From Hordeum vulgare subsp. vulgare (lineage: Eukaryota; Streptophyta; Magnoliopsida; Poales; Poaceae): 64,000 nucleotides of DNA. The stretch spans positions 168,002,689 to 168,066,688 of the forward strand of contig NC_058523.1 of assembly GCF_904849725.1 (NCBI RefSeq), in the 5' to 3' direction. Numbering within the stretch: position 1 is the stretch's first letter; each line of letters starts with the position of its first letter. Below the pieces are notes generated by a model. The model was not told the origin of the DNA and did no database searches. It saw only the letters and a program-made list of their open reading frames with translations. Below are positions 21,187 through 34,300 of the stretch, piece by piece. Position numbers and translations under genes: made by a program.

Positions 21187-24100
21187 CTATTTTTCCATAA
21201 ATTCCAAAATGGAGAAAATTTCCAACTGGAAAAGTTTCGGAGTCCAATTACTTACCGAAACACATACCTCTTTGTTTTCAGGGTCTGAAACAGGCTGATA
21301 AACATCCCTTATGTACTCTTCTGGAGTTATGATATTGATGATATTGGTGTCAACATTTATGGGAGTACCAGAGATATAATGCTTGATTCTTTGCCCATTT
21401 ACCACTCTAGGAAAATTACCTTCCGTGTTATTGATTTTGATGGCACCGGAACGATATACTTCCTCGACAACGTAGGGACCTTCCCATTTAGAGAGAAGCT
21501 TGCGTGCGAAGAATCTTAATCGAGAATTGTATAGCAGGACATGATCACCTACATTGAACTCTCGTTTTTGTATTCTTTTATCGTGTCATCTCTTAACCTT
21601 TTCCTTGAACAACTTGGCATTCTCATATGCATGGGCCCTCCATTCATCTAATGAGCTAATATCAAACAAGCGCTTCTCACCGGCAAGTTTGAAATTGAAG
21701 TTGAGCTCTTTGATTGCCCAATAATCTTTGTGTTCCAGCTCAAGAGGTAAATGACAGGCCTTACTGTAAACCATTTTATACGGCGACATGCCCATGGGAT
21801 TCTTATAAGCAGTCCAATAAACCCATAGTGCATTGTCAAGTTTGCTAGACCAATTCTTTCAAGATCTATTGACAGTCTTTTGTAAGATCAATTTGATCTC
21901 CCTATTACTCAACTCCACTTGACCACTAGACTGAGGATGATAAGGAGATGCAACTCTATGGTTGACATCACACTTAGTGAGCATCTTGCGGAAAACACCA
22001 TGAATGCAGTGTGAACCGCCATCAGTCATCTGATATCTAGGGACTCCAAATCTTGGGAAAATGACTTCTTTAAGCATCTTAATAGAGGTGTGGTGATAAG
22101 CATTTCTAGTGGGGATAGCTTCTACCCACTTAGTGACGTAATCCACAGCAAATAAGATGTGAGTGTACCCATTGGAAGTCGGGAAAGGTCCCATATAATC
22201 AAAGCCCCAGACATCAAATGGTTCAATGACAAGTGAATAGTTCAGAGGCATTTCCTGACACTTACTGATGTTCCCTATTCTTTGGCATTTGTCACAAGAC
22301 AAGACAAACTTACGGGCATCCTTAAAGAGAGTGGGCCAATATAAACCTGATTGCAATACCTTATGAGTAGTTCTGTCTCCAGCATGGTGTCCTCCGTAGG
22401 CCTTTGAATGACACTTCTGCAGGATCCGTCCCTGTTCATGTTTAGGCACACAACATCTGATAACACCATATACTCCTTCCTTATAAAGGTGAGGATCATC
22501 CCAAAAGTAGTGTCTCGAATCAAAGAAGAATTTCTTCTTTTGCTGGTAGGTGAAACTGGGTGGTATGTATTTGGCTATGATATAGTTTGCGTAATCAGCA
22601 TACCAAGGTGCACTATGTGAAGTAGGGATGACGTTAAATTGCTCATCAGAAAAGCTGTCATCAATAGGTCGTGGGTCATCAAGGACATTCTCTAGCCTAG
22701 ACAAGTTATCTGCTACAGGGTTATCAGCACCCTTTCGGTCAACAACGTGCAAATCAAATTCCTGTAGCAGGAGATCCCATCTAATTAGCCTAGGTTTAGC
22801 GTCCTTCTTCTCCATAAGGTACTTAATAGCAGCGTGATCAGAGTGAATAATGACTTTGGAGTCAACTATATAAGATCTGAACTTTTCACATGCAAACACG
22901 ACTGCTAAAAATTCCTTCTTCATAGTGGCATAGTTTCTTTGGGCACTGTCTAGAGTTTTACTAGCGTAGTGAATGACATGCAACTTCTTGTCAACTCTTT
23001 GTCCTAGAACAGTACCAACAACATAATCACTAGCATCGCACATGATTTCAAAGGGAAAGTTCCAATCACGTGGTTGAACAATAGGTGCGGTTATCAAGGA
23101 CTTCTTAACTATTTCGAAAGCTTCCTCACAATCCTCATCAAAAACAAAAGGAATGTCCTTCTGCAAGAGGTTGGTAAGAGGCCTAGAAATCTTAGAGAAG
23201 TCTTTAATGAACCTCCTATAGAAACCAGCATGACCTAGGAAACTTCGTATACCTCTGATATCTGTGGGGCAAGGCATTTTCTCAATTGCATCAACCTTAG
23301 CCTTATGAACTTCATTGCCTTTCTCAGAGATTTTGTGTCCTAATACGATGCCTTCATTAACCATGAAGTGGCACTTCACCCAGTTCAAAACGAGGTTGGT
23401 ATCTTTGCATCTCTGTAAGACTCGATCAAATTTGCTGAGGCAATCGTCAAAGGAAGAACCGTAAACGGAGAAATCATCCATGAAAACCTCAACAATTTTT
23501 TCACAAAAATCAGAGAATATTGCCATCATACATCTTTTAAAGGTGGCAGGTGCATTGTATAAGCCAGAAGGCATACGACTATAAGCAAAGGTACCGAAGT
23601 GGTAGGTGAAAGTGGTTTTCTCCTGATCAGATTGTGCAACAGGTATTTGCGAGAAACCTGAATAACCGTCTAGAAAGCAGAAGTGTGTGTGTGTTTAGAT
23701 AGCCTTTCTAGCATTTGGTCGATAAACGGCAAAGGATAATGGTCTTTCCTTGTTGCCTTGTTCAGTTTCTGGAAGTCTATCACCATTCTATAGCCAGTAA
23801 TAATCCTCTGTGGGATTAGTTCATTCTTATCATTAGGAACGACGGTGATACCTCCCTTCTTAGGTACGCAATGTACTGGACTTACCCAATCACTATGAGC
23901 AACATGATAAATGATTCCTGCTTCCAGAAGCTTTAATATTCCTTTTCTCACGACCTCTTTCATCCTCGGATTTAATCTCCGTTTATGATCAGCAACTGGC
24001 TTAGAATCAGGATCGGTTTTAATCTTGTGCTGACATAGAGTGGGACTAATACCCTTAATATCATCAAGAGTATATCCAATAGCAGCACGGTGCTTCCTCA

Positions 24101-24859
24101 AAGTTTTTGATAACTTTTTCTCTTCGTGATTCGAGAGGTGAGCACTAATAATAACAAGATATATCTCCTTCTCATCAAGATAGGCATACTTAAGAGTATC
24201 AGGCAACTGTTTAAGCTCGAACACAGGATCACCCTTTGGTGGGGGGATCCCCAAGCAGTTCAACAGGCAGATTATTCTTGAGAATAGGATATTGTTCTAA
24301 GACAATTCTATCTATCTCATCTCTCTCCTCCATATGCATATCATTTTCATGCTCAAGCAGATATTGCTCTAAAGAATCCGTAGGAGGTACGACAATAGAG
24401 GCAAGAGCAATGATTTCATCCCTACCAGACGACTCTCTTTCATGGGGTTGTCTTCCAAACTTGGAGAAGTTAAATTCATGAGACACACCCTCGAAACTAA
24501 CAGTGAGAGTGTGTTTAACGCAATCAATGTGAGATTGACAGTGTTGAGAAAGGGTCTACCAAATATGATGGGACAAAAGCTATCTTGTGCAGTAGCAAGG
24601 ACGAGGAAATCAGTAGGATACTTCGTCTTACCACACAGGACTTCTACGTCTCTCACAATTCCCACAGGGCAGATAGTGTCTCTATTAGCTAGTGTAATAG
24701 TGACATCAATGGGTTCTAACTCAGCAGGTGCAATCTCATCTTTGATTTCATCATATAGGGACCGGGGTATTGCACTAACACTAGCACCCATATCACATAA
24801 ACCATGATAACGTGATCTCCTATCTTGACAGAAACAATGGGAAGGCCAACTTCAGGTCT
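21187..24859 (-). pseudogene. pol: B pol: protease, RT, RNase H, integrase (broken)
   Basis: Protease shows MGASVSAIP and IFGRPFLNT (24791-24550). RT starts in the frame 24263-23670 (SDWVSPVHCVPKKGG, MVIDFQKLNKATRKDHYPLP) and continues in the 571-codon frame 23574-21859, which holds the active site FMDD at residues 31-34. RNase H follows ([18 protein letters not shown]), then the integrase H-H-C-C finger (GGHHAG to CDKC) and the catalytic core ([22 protein letters not shown]). The integrase end runs to about 21187. Lesions seen: a one-base loss before protease, a shift near 24550, a shift at a G run near 24238, CA-repeat slippage near 23685, and TGA stops near 21858 and 21585. RT-RNase H-integrase order is Gypsy type. 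Confidence 0.9.
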
Positions 24860-25991
24860 GTATTTGTCTTTCGCGTGAGGTTTAGCAATTCTAGCGGAGT
24901 CCTCACAGAATTTGATAGCATGCCCGTCTATGTCTTCGGTTAAGAGATCTTTGATAATAGCAACACTAGGTTCAACTCTAATTTCCTCAGGGGGTGCAAG
25001 TGGTCTAATGTAACCCCTACGTATAACAGTTGGAGCTTTAGAATAATCCTTTTTCCTAGCAGGGTAAGGTGGTTTCTCAGTGTAGGCACAAGGAACAATA
25101 GGATCATTATAGGCAATGACTTTCTCTTCGACTAGATTGGGTTTAACTATGTTGACTTCTACAGGGGGGTGATACTTAAACCACTTCTCTTTGGGAAGAT
25201 CAACGTGAGCAGCAAAAGATTCACATAAAGAAGCTACTATCTCAGTGTCAAGTCCATACTTAGCGCTAATATCTCTAGAAGTGTTTGTTTCAACAAAAGA
25301 TTTAACGCAATCAAATTGGAAATTCATACCTGACTCCTTACCTTCTTCAAGCTCCCAATCTTCAGAGTTACGTTTGATTCTTTCCAATAAATTCCACTTG
25401 TGGTCAATATCCTTCTTCATAAAAGAACCGGTACAAGAAGTGTCAAGCATGGTACGATCTTCATGAGAAAGCCGAGCATAAAAGTTTTGAGTGATAATTT
25501 CTCTCGAGAGCTCATGATTGGGGCATGAATATAGCATTGATTTAAGCCTCCCCCATGCTTGAGCTATGCTTTCCCTCTCACGAGGCCAAAAGTTATAAAT
25601 ATAATTCCGATCACGATGTAATAGGATAAAACTTTTGATGAAATTCCAATTTCAACCGATTGTAGTCCCATGATCCAGTATCATCACATAGCCTATACCA
25701 TGTCAACGCCTTATCCTTCAAAGATGAAGGAAAGAATTTCTTTTTTACCTCATCCTCGGGCAAACATGCAAGCTTAAATAAACCACAAACTGCATCTACA
25801 TAGATTAGATGCAAGTCTGGATGTGACGATCCATCTCCTGTAAAAGGATTAGCCAGCAGTTTCTCAAGCATACCCGAAGGAATTTCATAAAAGATATTTT
25901 CAGTACATACCTCAGGTTGAGGAGCAACCCCTCGTGCTTCCGTTCATGGTGAAGATACCCCGAACAAATTCCTCAAAGAAACAGTTTCCAA
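24860..25991 (-). pseudogene. gag: B gag, broken
   Basis: Aligns with the gag of F over its length: PSGMLEKLLANPFTGDG, LTWYRLCDDTGSWDYNRLKL, AQAWGRLKSMLYSCPNHELS, WFKYHPPVEVN. The initiator equivalent to ATG in F is TTG (25991-25989). A codon that is CAA in F is TGA near 25945, and about 8 bases are missing near 25620 (after FYP), changing frame. The remainder stays open from 25537 to 24716. The product would be the structural Gag. These three lesions mean this copy cannot make it, so any movement needed proteins from elsewhere or preceded the lesions. Confidence 0.88.
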
Positions 25992-26067
25992 AGTGACAAG
26001 TGACAATAAATTTCAGCACAGTATATAAATGTTTCCTTACCAAATTCCACTTACCAAAGGCGCTTCA

Positions 26068-26088
26068 CTCCCCGGCAACAGCGCCAGA
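26068..26088 (-). other. B primer binding site (tRNA-Asp type)
   Basis: In sense it reads TCTGGCGCTGTTGCCGGGG, one change from the F site, 9 bases inside the 5' LTR end at 26098. Confidence 0.85.
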
Positions 26089-26097
26089 AAAGAGTCT

Positions 26098-27631
26098 TGA
26101 TGACGCACAAGTATAGGGGATGAATCATAGTCCTTTCGACAAATAAGAGTGTTGAACCCAACGAGGAGCAGAAGGCTCTGATAAACGGTTTTTAGCAAGG
26201 TAATAACTGCAAGCACTGAAAGTAGCGGTAACAAGTGATGGTGTAGTGAGGTGAAACGTAGCAGGTGAAAAGTAACAAGTAACAAGTAGTAGCAACGGTG
26301 CAGCGAAGTGGCCCAATCCCTTTTTTTAGCAAGGGACAAGCCTGAACAAAGTCTTATAAGAGGAAAAATGCTCCCGAGGACACACGGGAATTTCTGTCAT
26401 GCTAGTTTCATCATGTTCATATGATTCACGTTCGTTACTTTGATAGTTTGATATGTGGGTGGACCGGCGCTTGGGTATTGCCCTTACTTGGACAAGCATC
26501 CCACTTATGATTAACCCCTCTCGCAAGCATCCGCAACTACGAAAGAAGAATTAAGACAACGTCTAACCATAGCATTAAACTAGTGAATCCAAATCAGCCC
26601 CTTACGAAACAACGCATAGACTGGGGTTTCAGCTTCTGTCACTCTAGCAACCCATCATCTACTTACTACTCCCCAATGCCTTCCTCTAGTCCCAAATAAT
26701 GGTGAAGTGTTATGTAGTCGACGTTCACATAACACCACTAGAGGAAAAGACAACATACAACATATCAAAATACCGAACGAATACCAAATTCACATGACTA
26801 TTAATAGCATGACTTATCCCATGTCCTCAGGAACAAAAGTAACTACTCACAAAGCATAATCATAATCATGATCAGAGGTGTAATGAGTAGCATCAAGGAT
26901 CTGAACATAAAATCTTCCACCAAGTAATCCAACTAGCATCGACTACAAAGAGTAATCAACACTACTAGAAACATTACAAGTACCAATCGGAGTCGCGAGA
27001 CGGAGATTGGTTACAAGAGATGAACTAGGGTTTGGAGAGGAGATGGTGTTGATGAAGATGTTGATGGAGATGAGTCCCCTCCGACGAGAGGAGTGTTGGT
27101 GATGACGATGGCGACGATTTCCCCCTCCGGGAGGGAAGTTTCCCCGGCAGGATCGTCCTGCCGGAGCTCTAGATTGGTTCTGCTCAAGTTCCGCCTCGTG
27201 GTGGTGGAGAATCCACGAAAAAGCTCCACCCTAATTTTTTTCCGGACGAAACCCTTCATATAGCAAAAGAGGGGGGCTAGTGGGCCAACAGGGTGCCCAC
27301 AAGCCCTGTTGCCGCGGCGAGGGGGGTAGGTCGCGGCCACCAGGCTTGTGGGCCCCTGGCAGCTCCCCTCTGGCACTTCTTTCGCCCAATATTTTTTATA
27401 TATTCCCAAACAATTCCACATTGATTTTTAGGGCATTTGGAGTAGCGCAGAATAGAGGACTCAGACTTGCTCCTTTTCCAGTCCAGAATTCCAGCTGCCG
27501 GTATTCTCCCTCTTCAAATAAACCTTGCAAAATAAGAGAGAAAAGGCATAAGTATGGCACCACAAAGTATAATAACAGTCAATAAAGCGATAAATATCAA
27601 CATGAAAGCATGATGCAAAATGGACGTATCA
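26098..27631 (-). repeat. B 5' LTR
   Basis: 1,534 bp, same termini as the 3' LTR. Inverted-repeat module at 27294-27320 and 27331-27353. It abuts target duplication ggctg at 27632. Confidence 0.93.
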
Positions 27632-28610
27632 GGCTGCAACCCAACCCTCCTCCTAGGCTCCTATATATAGTGGGGGATAGGGAGGGGCTGAACACATCAA
27701 TTACCACGCCCTGGTGGCAGCCCTACCTCTCCCATAACTCTGTTTTCTCCTCATATCAGTTCCGGCAGCGCTTGGCGAAGCCCTGCTGGCACTGCTCCAC
27801 CATCATCTCCACCATGTCGTCATGCTGGTTCAGATCCCATCTACTTCTCCTTCCTCTCTTGCTGGATCAAGAAGAAGGAGACGTCATCGATCTGTACGTG
27901 TGCTAAATGCGGAGGTGTCGTCCGTTCGGTGCTAGATCGGGAAGGATCATGATGAGATTGTGGGACGGATCATGATGAGATCGCGGGACAAGCTGTGATT
28001 TGGACCGCGAAGATGTTCCACTACATCAACCGCGTTATATACGCTTCCGCTTAGCGATCTACAAGGGTATGCAGATTCACTCTTGTGACATCCTCGGATT
28101 ATGCTATAGTGATCATTCCAATTAAGCACAGTGATGACTATGATGAGTACCTAATCAAATTCATTTCTCTTTCCAAATTCCATTAAAAGGGGGCATTAAA
28201 TTTTATTGTGATAAAACAAATCCTAAAACATCATGGGAAAAATGTTGCACCTATTATGAAGATTTCAAAACATTTAATGTTGGGGGAAAACAACATCACC
28301 TTGATGTTGGTGTGGCCGCCACCTTTAATAACAGCATCCATTTGCAATTTAAATTGCTACTAAAATCAAATATAAAATGCAAACAGTTCCCAAAAATACC
28401 CAAGGTGTATGTGGCCATGTGGAATATTGCAACATATTTTATGGACCAAGTGGCATATTTTTGCGAAAGAAAATTATTGCAAAAATAATAATAATAGTAA
28501 AAAATTGAAAATATAAAAAAAGAAAAGAAAAAAGAAAGAAAAACACTATCCCCACCCCACACGGTCGGCCAGCCCAACCCAACCCCCAAAACCGGCCCAG
28601 CCCCCGTGTG

Positions 28611-28617
28611 TATATAA
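28611..28617 (+). promoter_or_regulatory. E LTR TATA box
   Basis: TATATAA lies after a C-rich upstream tract. The right LTR has it at 41136-41142 in the same context, cccccgtg(t/g)g. It is the likely transcription start signal of the element. Confidence 0.65.
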
Positions 28618-29450
28618 CCCCCACTACTAACCCTAGCCCACTCCCCACAACCTCACTCCTCCGTCCAGCCGCCGCCACCCATGCTCCCACCCATGACCGA
28701 GGCCTCCCTAGTCTCCCTCGCCTCACCCCACGATCCCACCAGCGCCTCGAGCCCCCCACTCCTCCCTATCTCCCTCGTACCCCCATGAGGCCAAGCCTCC
28801 TTCGTACCACCAAATGCCCCCAGGCCACCTGCGCCCCCCCCCCCGCCTGGCCAGTAGCCGGCCCTCCAACGACCCCGAGCCTCCTCCACTCCGGCCACCT
28901 CTGGCCTTCGCACGGACCGCCCCCACTACGCCTCCCGCACCGGCGCACCTCGCATCTCCCCCTCCCCACCGCACCCCCGCCGGCCATCCCTCGGTGCCTC
29001 TCCTCGCCTTGCCCTCCGGCGCACACCACCAGCACCCATGCCCAACTTCACTCCCTCCCCTCGCCCACTACCATCCCCAGCAGTGCCTCTCCATCGAGGC
29101 TCCCTCAACGCGCCGGCCACCGTCGCCCCGTCGTCGCGGGGCCCCTCCCCCAGCCACCGGCGCCCGCGCCCCGTGGCGTCACCACCCCGTCCCTGCCGGC
29201 CCTCCTCGTCGGAACGAGGCCGGGTCCAGTCGCCCCCACCTTCGGCCTCCGCCCCGGCCTCCTCCAATGCGTCACCCCAACGCCGACCGTCACCGGACAA
29301 CCACCAACACGCCTCCTCACCGCTGGTGCATCCCCGGCCCCCTCCCCGTCAGTCTACCACCTCGTCGGGCCCTCTCCTACCACCGCACCGGATCCGTCAT
29401 CCGCCGCCGCCCTCCACTGAGCCCATTGCCTCCTATTTACATGAGATGTG
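28618..29450 (+). other. E C-rich leader with long proline-rich open frames (not a gene)
   Basis: About 800 bases right after the TATA box are very C-rich on the sense strand. Long frames are open on both strands, proline/serine-rich on plus and glycine/arginine-rich on minus. The longest plus frame begins with GTG, not ATG. The right LTR copy (41143-41936) keeps the same plus frame open for 165 codons. Openness is expected from the composition, so this is annotated as a compositional island. Confidence 0.6.
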
Positions 29451-30799
29451 AGCCCCTCTCCTCCTTCTCAATTTGATCCGGCGCCCCCCGTGTGATTTGT
29501 GCATTATGTATGTAAAGAACAAAAACGAAAAGGAAGTATTTAGATATATGTATGTGTATAGGCATGTATATGTATATATGATATGTGTATGTATGTATAT
29601 TAAACATATGTACGTATGTTAACAGGATGTGTGTATGTTGGTATGTATAAAAAAATGGGGTTTAAAGAACTGTGTGCGTTTAGTGAATGTGGTGCTCTCT
29701 GTCCCAATGACATGCGGGGCCACGTCCCAAAAAAAAAATTAAAATAAATAAATAAATAAATATTTAATATTTAATAAATATTTTAATTAATTCGATAATC
29801 ATTAGTGAATTAATTAATTAATGAATTTATTAGTTAATATGACGATTAAAATTAATAGGTTAATTACTAAAACGGTTAATTAATCTGGTTAATTATTTGT
29901 TATAGATAGTATGACACGTGGGTCCCCCACTAAATTAATCTGATTAGTTAATAATTAACCATAATTAAAATGTGTGTCTATACACATGGGACCCATTGGT
30001 CAGAGTTGACCAATCAATTGCTGATGTCAGCATGGCATCATGCTGATGTCATAAAAGCATTTAATTGAATTTATTAAATCTGTTTTTAATTCCTAAATAA
30101 TAATAAAACTTTAAAAATTAATATAAAATAACTCGTAGCTCCGATCAAAATATTTTAAACATGAAAGTTGATCAGCAGAACGAGACGAACCCGGATACAC
30201 GGTCCATTCGTTTGTCACACGTCCCTAGCATAACAAACGTGGAACTTTTCTACCGTTTTTCGTCTGACCGGTAGTAGCTAGAGACCCGGGAAATATCATT
30301 TGATATTCTCCTGACCCGTCTATGACGGATAGCACTGCGTTAGCTCATGCCTAGCCTGCATTTTGCCTGTCATGCTTAGTGTTGCATCTGTGCTTCGTAT
30401 TTATTGTTTCTTCCCCTTCTTCTTACAGGTAGATCCTGAGACTTACGCTGCTCGCGGGTACATCTACCCCTCCTAAAGACCAACCCTTTTTCGCAGAGCA
30501 AAAAGGCAAGCAAACCCCCCTTGATCATTCCTATATCGCCCATTTCTTTCTCCCTCATGTTTGCATTAGTATTTTGCTACTATTGTAGTTAGCTCCTATA
30601 TCTGATGCGTAGTCTAGTTTTTATGAACTGCTACTTTCAGTACCGCACTTTTAATCTGCTTAGTATAGGTGGACCAGTCTTCCCCTCTGACCCCTTAGTC
30701 CAATTGCCCCGCTTTGTCATCAAGTCTCGATCCCTGATCGACGAGCCAGAACCGACACAACACTCACACCCCCCTTAGTTGTACGACGCTGCACATCTA

Positions 30800-31020
30800 C
30801 TATTGCGTACCGAGGGTGACACCTCACGAAGTACTCATCATGATACCTCTGTAGTGTAGCTTGTCGGTCATGGTTATCGAGGGTGATTCCTCCTTCACCA
30901 CTCCCGACGGCGACTCTGTCGTGCAACCCCTCAAGTGTGGGACCCTCGAGGGTGATTCCTCTAAGTCCACCTTGACGGATACATCATTCAAAATCCAACG
31001 AGGGTGATACCTCGGATTCC
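30800..31020 (+). repeat. GAGGGTGAT-type repeats in the E LTR
   Basis: The string (c)gagggtga(c/t)(a/t)cct recurs at about 30810, 30879, 30949 and 31000 with variable spacing. The right LTR has the same set at about 43299-43480. Function unknown. Confidence 0.6.
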
Positions 31021-31376
31021 CCCCGATGATTACAACCACAGAGTTACTTGACCATGTTACTAGGATCATTGGTGAATAGATGTTAGGCGGGTGCATTCCC
31101 GCGTGGATGTGTCGATGACTTAATTAAAATGATAATGGATTTGGGTATTTGATCTGGGTTGGTCGGAAGGCCTTATTATACACTAACCTTCTGTGTGGGA
31201 AGAATTATGGGTACTCGACGTCGTGGTATCAGCCGAAGCTTTTCACACGTCAGCAGTGGAGCGGCGCGCGACCGAGTGGTCCCGAGATGCATCACGCTTG
31301 TATTAAGGGGTGCTAGGACTGACATCGGCCGACCACGCATCTTGCAGGAGCGTAGAGGACAAGTGGGGCCATGAAC

Positions 31377-34300
31377 TGTAGCGACCCGACTCAAGACGAG
31401 TCAAGCCTCTGTGTTTCTGTGCCATCCCTGGATCAGTATGCTGGCACACAGTACATCAATGTATATATATCAAAGTGCAATCACATGTAAATAGCGTAAA
31501 ACTGATACATACCTTAAATATCTCAGCGGAAGCAGTCAAGGGACTGGAGTCCCAATAAACACCAACGGCAAGTTGAGTGTAGACCGTAACCCTGAATCGT
31601 ACTCTTACTCGTCGAAGAAAAATATCTGCAACATGAGACGTTGCAGCCGTGTAGGTCAGCATATTGAATATGCCGGCAAGTCACATAAGAGAGGGGTAAA
31701 GTCATAATCAACTATCTCTACATGCATATTTGGTCGGTGGAGCTAAGTTTTGCATAAAGCCAGTTTTATCCTACAACAAGAGGGGTTGAAAGCAAAATGT
31801 TGCTATAATGTTTGTTGTTAACGAGATGGTTCCGCCAACCAGTTCTTGTACCCGAGTTGTCAATAATTACCCTCATCAAATATATTTAATTGTGTTGAGA
31901 AATCCAGATAACTTCAGTCCCTTTGGCTCAAGTCGTCCATGACCGTGGACACGGCTAATCGATTAGGTTTGAGTACTCTGCAGAGTTTTGCACACGTTCC
32001 CCACAAGATTTGATCGCCTCCGTGTATGTCCTCGCACTTCAGGGTGTTTGAAGACCGGATGATCAAAACATGGTCTTTCAACGGGTCCCTCTGAATCCCT
32101 GTCGGTGCCCATCCATTCCTACCGTTCGTCTACATCTGCTAGCACCGCCTGTCCAGAGTCGCCGCGTTGTCCAACCAAGCCAGAGCCCATAACGACTTGT
32201 GGTTGTGCAGGTAAGCCTTGGGTCTTGAAAATATCCATCCGTCTCTTCGAGCCTGGGTGAAGCTTTCCGCACGATGACATGGCCTCTCCAGCATCCCGGG
32301 CATCCACTGGGTTTTCCAGGGAGTCGATCAACCGTCCTTCACCCAGTGATGCATTGCGTCCGAGGTCTTGAAAATCTTGTCTTAGTCCGGTCTTGATTAT
32401 TATATCAATCTCGCATCACTCGTGGTATACACTCAATCGATAACCCGTCTACTTAAGCATAGCAAATATAACATTGTCGTCCCGGGCCCAAGTATCGGGG
32501 TGTTGTGTTCCTACCACATGATACTGGAACTTAAGCTACAGTTTCCAAGTACCTAGGCAGCATGCAATTGGGCATAGGATGGTAGAACTACAATGCGTAA
32601 AACATAGGTGAAAGTATGATCAAAGTGACTTGCATGTGATGTTGACGAAGAAGAATTCCTCGAGAAAATAACTTGATAGACTACTCGTCACTCTCCGATG
32701 AAATCTATATAGCAAACATAGCATTCACATAAGCACTCATACTAGCAATCATTCTAGCAATCAAAACAAAAGAGAGAGCGAATAGGAAATCTGAGAGAAA
32801 CTTCAAATAAGACTAGGGAGCCTTCTTCTACATCAAACACTAACTAGTTTTGTCTAATAGAAAAAATAATAACAAGGAACTAAGATATAACTCTAACTAA
32901 GATAAAATAAAGTCTTTTTCACAAAACTTTTGAAAGCATTCCCAAACGGGATTTGAAACAAAGGTGAAAACAATTGCACGTTACTACGGAGCTAGAATTG
33001 ATTTCGTGAAAACAAATAAAACTAAAATAAAAACTTGTTGCAAAACTACTGTTAACTAACATAAAAAAAACAATAATAATCTTTCTGAAATAATAAAGAA
33101 ACTATTTTAAAACAAAAATAGAAAAAGAATTAGCCGAAATCCAAAAAGAGGTGAAACAGAAATTGTTTCACATGAAACAGTGAGCTAAAAGACTCAAACA
33201 AATCTGAAATTTTTACCACTGATAAATGAGATCACTAGTGATCAGTACCAAAAGGAATCAAATTAAAAGCTATTTTTAAACTCCTGGAATAGGCAAAACA
33301 AAGTTTAAACCAAATCTGATCTAACTTATATTTGAAAAATTCGAACATAGGCAAATTATATGTTTTTAAAAACTACAGGAAATTTGTGAGCTACTGTATG
33401 AAGAATCAATGTCATTGGAATTCGGGATCAAAAGTTGTGGCCAAAACAAGATTGAAACTTGCTGTTTTTGCAATTTAGACGGAAAAAAACTGAAGCTAAC
33501 TATCTACAAATAGGGGGTACATGTGGCATGTTGCTATTGGTTGCGGGAGGTGTTTGCTGCTAACTTAGGAGCAAACGGCCTAGGCTTAACAAAATTTGCT
33601 GGTTAAAGGAATAAGTGAAATAAAAACCATTGGTTTTCTAAACTAAACCGAAGGGTTACCTAAGATGTAATCTAAGCCATCTACTAGAGATCTAAGGGCT
33701 AAAACTAAAACAAAACAAGACAAGTAAAAAAAAGGGAGGAGAGTTACCTCGCTGGGAGAGCTGCTCCCGTGGCTGATGGGGGCCGATGGGGGGAGGAGGT
33801 GCTCCGGTGGGGGGTCGCCGGTGGGGAGGGGAGGGGCCGACGGGAGTGGGGAAGGGGGGGGCGAGGGTGGGGGTACTCCTGGGAGGGGAGGGGTGCGAGG
33901 TGGAGGGGTGGGCTGTAGGGGCGAGGTGGGAGAAGCTGCTGCTCCTGGCAATGGGGAAGCAGGGGCAATGGGGAGGGGTTATGGCGAGGGAGGAGCGGGG
34001 GGCGAGGTGGAGGGGTGGCGGTGGTGGAGGAGGGGGTGCCGCGAGGGAGGAGAGGTGGAGGGGCCGGCGAGGTGGAGAGGGAAGCTCCTGTTGGTGCTCT
34101 CCGGTGAGTTTCCGGTGACGACTCCGGCGAGGTGGGGCACGAGCTAGGGGCGAGGAGAGGTGAACTTTTCGACGGGAATGGAACGAGGAGAGGTAGGGGC
34201 TTCTTATAGAGGCGACGGGAGGCGCGGGGAAGGTATGTGCGTCGCGAATCCCGGAGGAGGGGATCTCCTCTCCATGGAGGGAAAGCTTCTCTGTCACGTG

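Larger units (their letters stand above)
17566..27631 (-). mobile_element. B: complete Athila-type Gypsy retrotransposon (Fatima-like)
   Basis: A 10,066-bp element flanked by a perfect target duplication ggctg (17561-17565 and 27632-27636) in the LTR of G. In sense (minus): 5' LTR 27631-26098, tRNA-Asp-type primer site, gag, protease, RT, RNase H, integrase, internal inverted repeat and TATA box, small 3' frame, noncoding 3' part, stem-loop, polypurine tract, 3' LTR 19077-17566. Integrase follows RNase H, as in Gypsy. The LTRs are similar with scattered differences, so it is fairly young, but gag and pol are broken at many places. The family name Fatima is recalled from its LTR start TGATACGTCCATTTTG and needs checking. 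Confidence 0.93.

Noticed and set aside
20621..21298. 225-codon plus frame opposite the small 3' frame of B
   Set aside because: Antisense to the element, begins with a non-ATG codon, spans the inverted repeat and integrase end; a shadow frame.
28608..29420. 270-codon proline-rich frame in the E LTR (and relatives at 28814-29476, 41439-41936, 33692-34297)
   Set aside because: Starts at GTG, lies in very C-rich DNA where several frames on both strands are open, and has no domain. Treated as a compositional effect.
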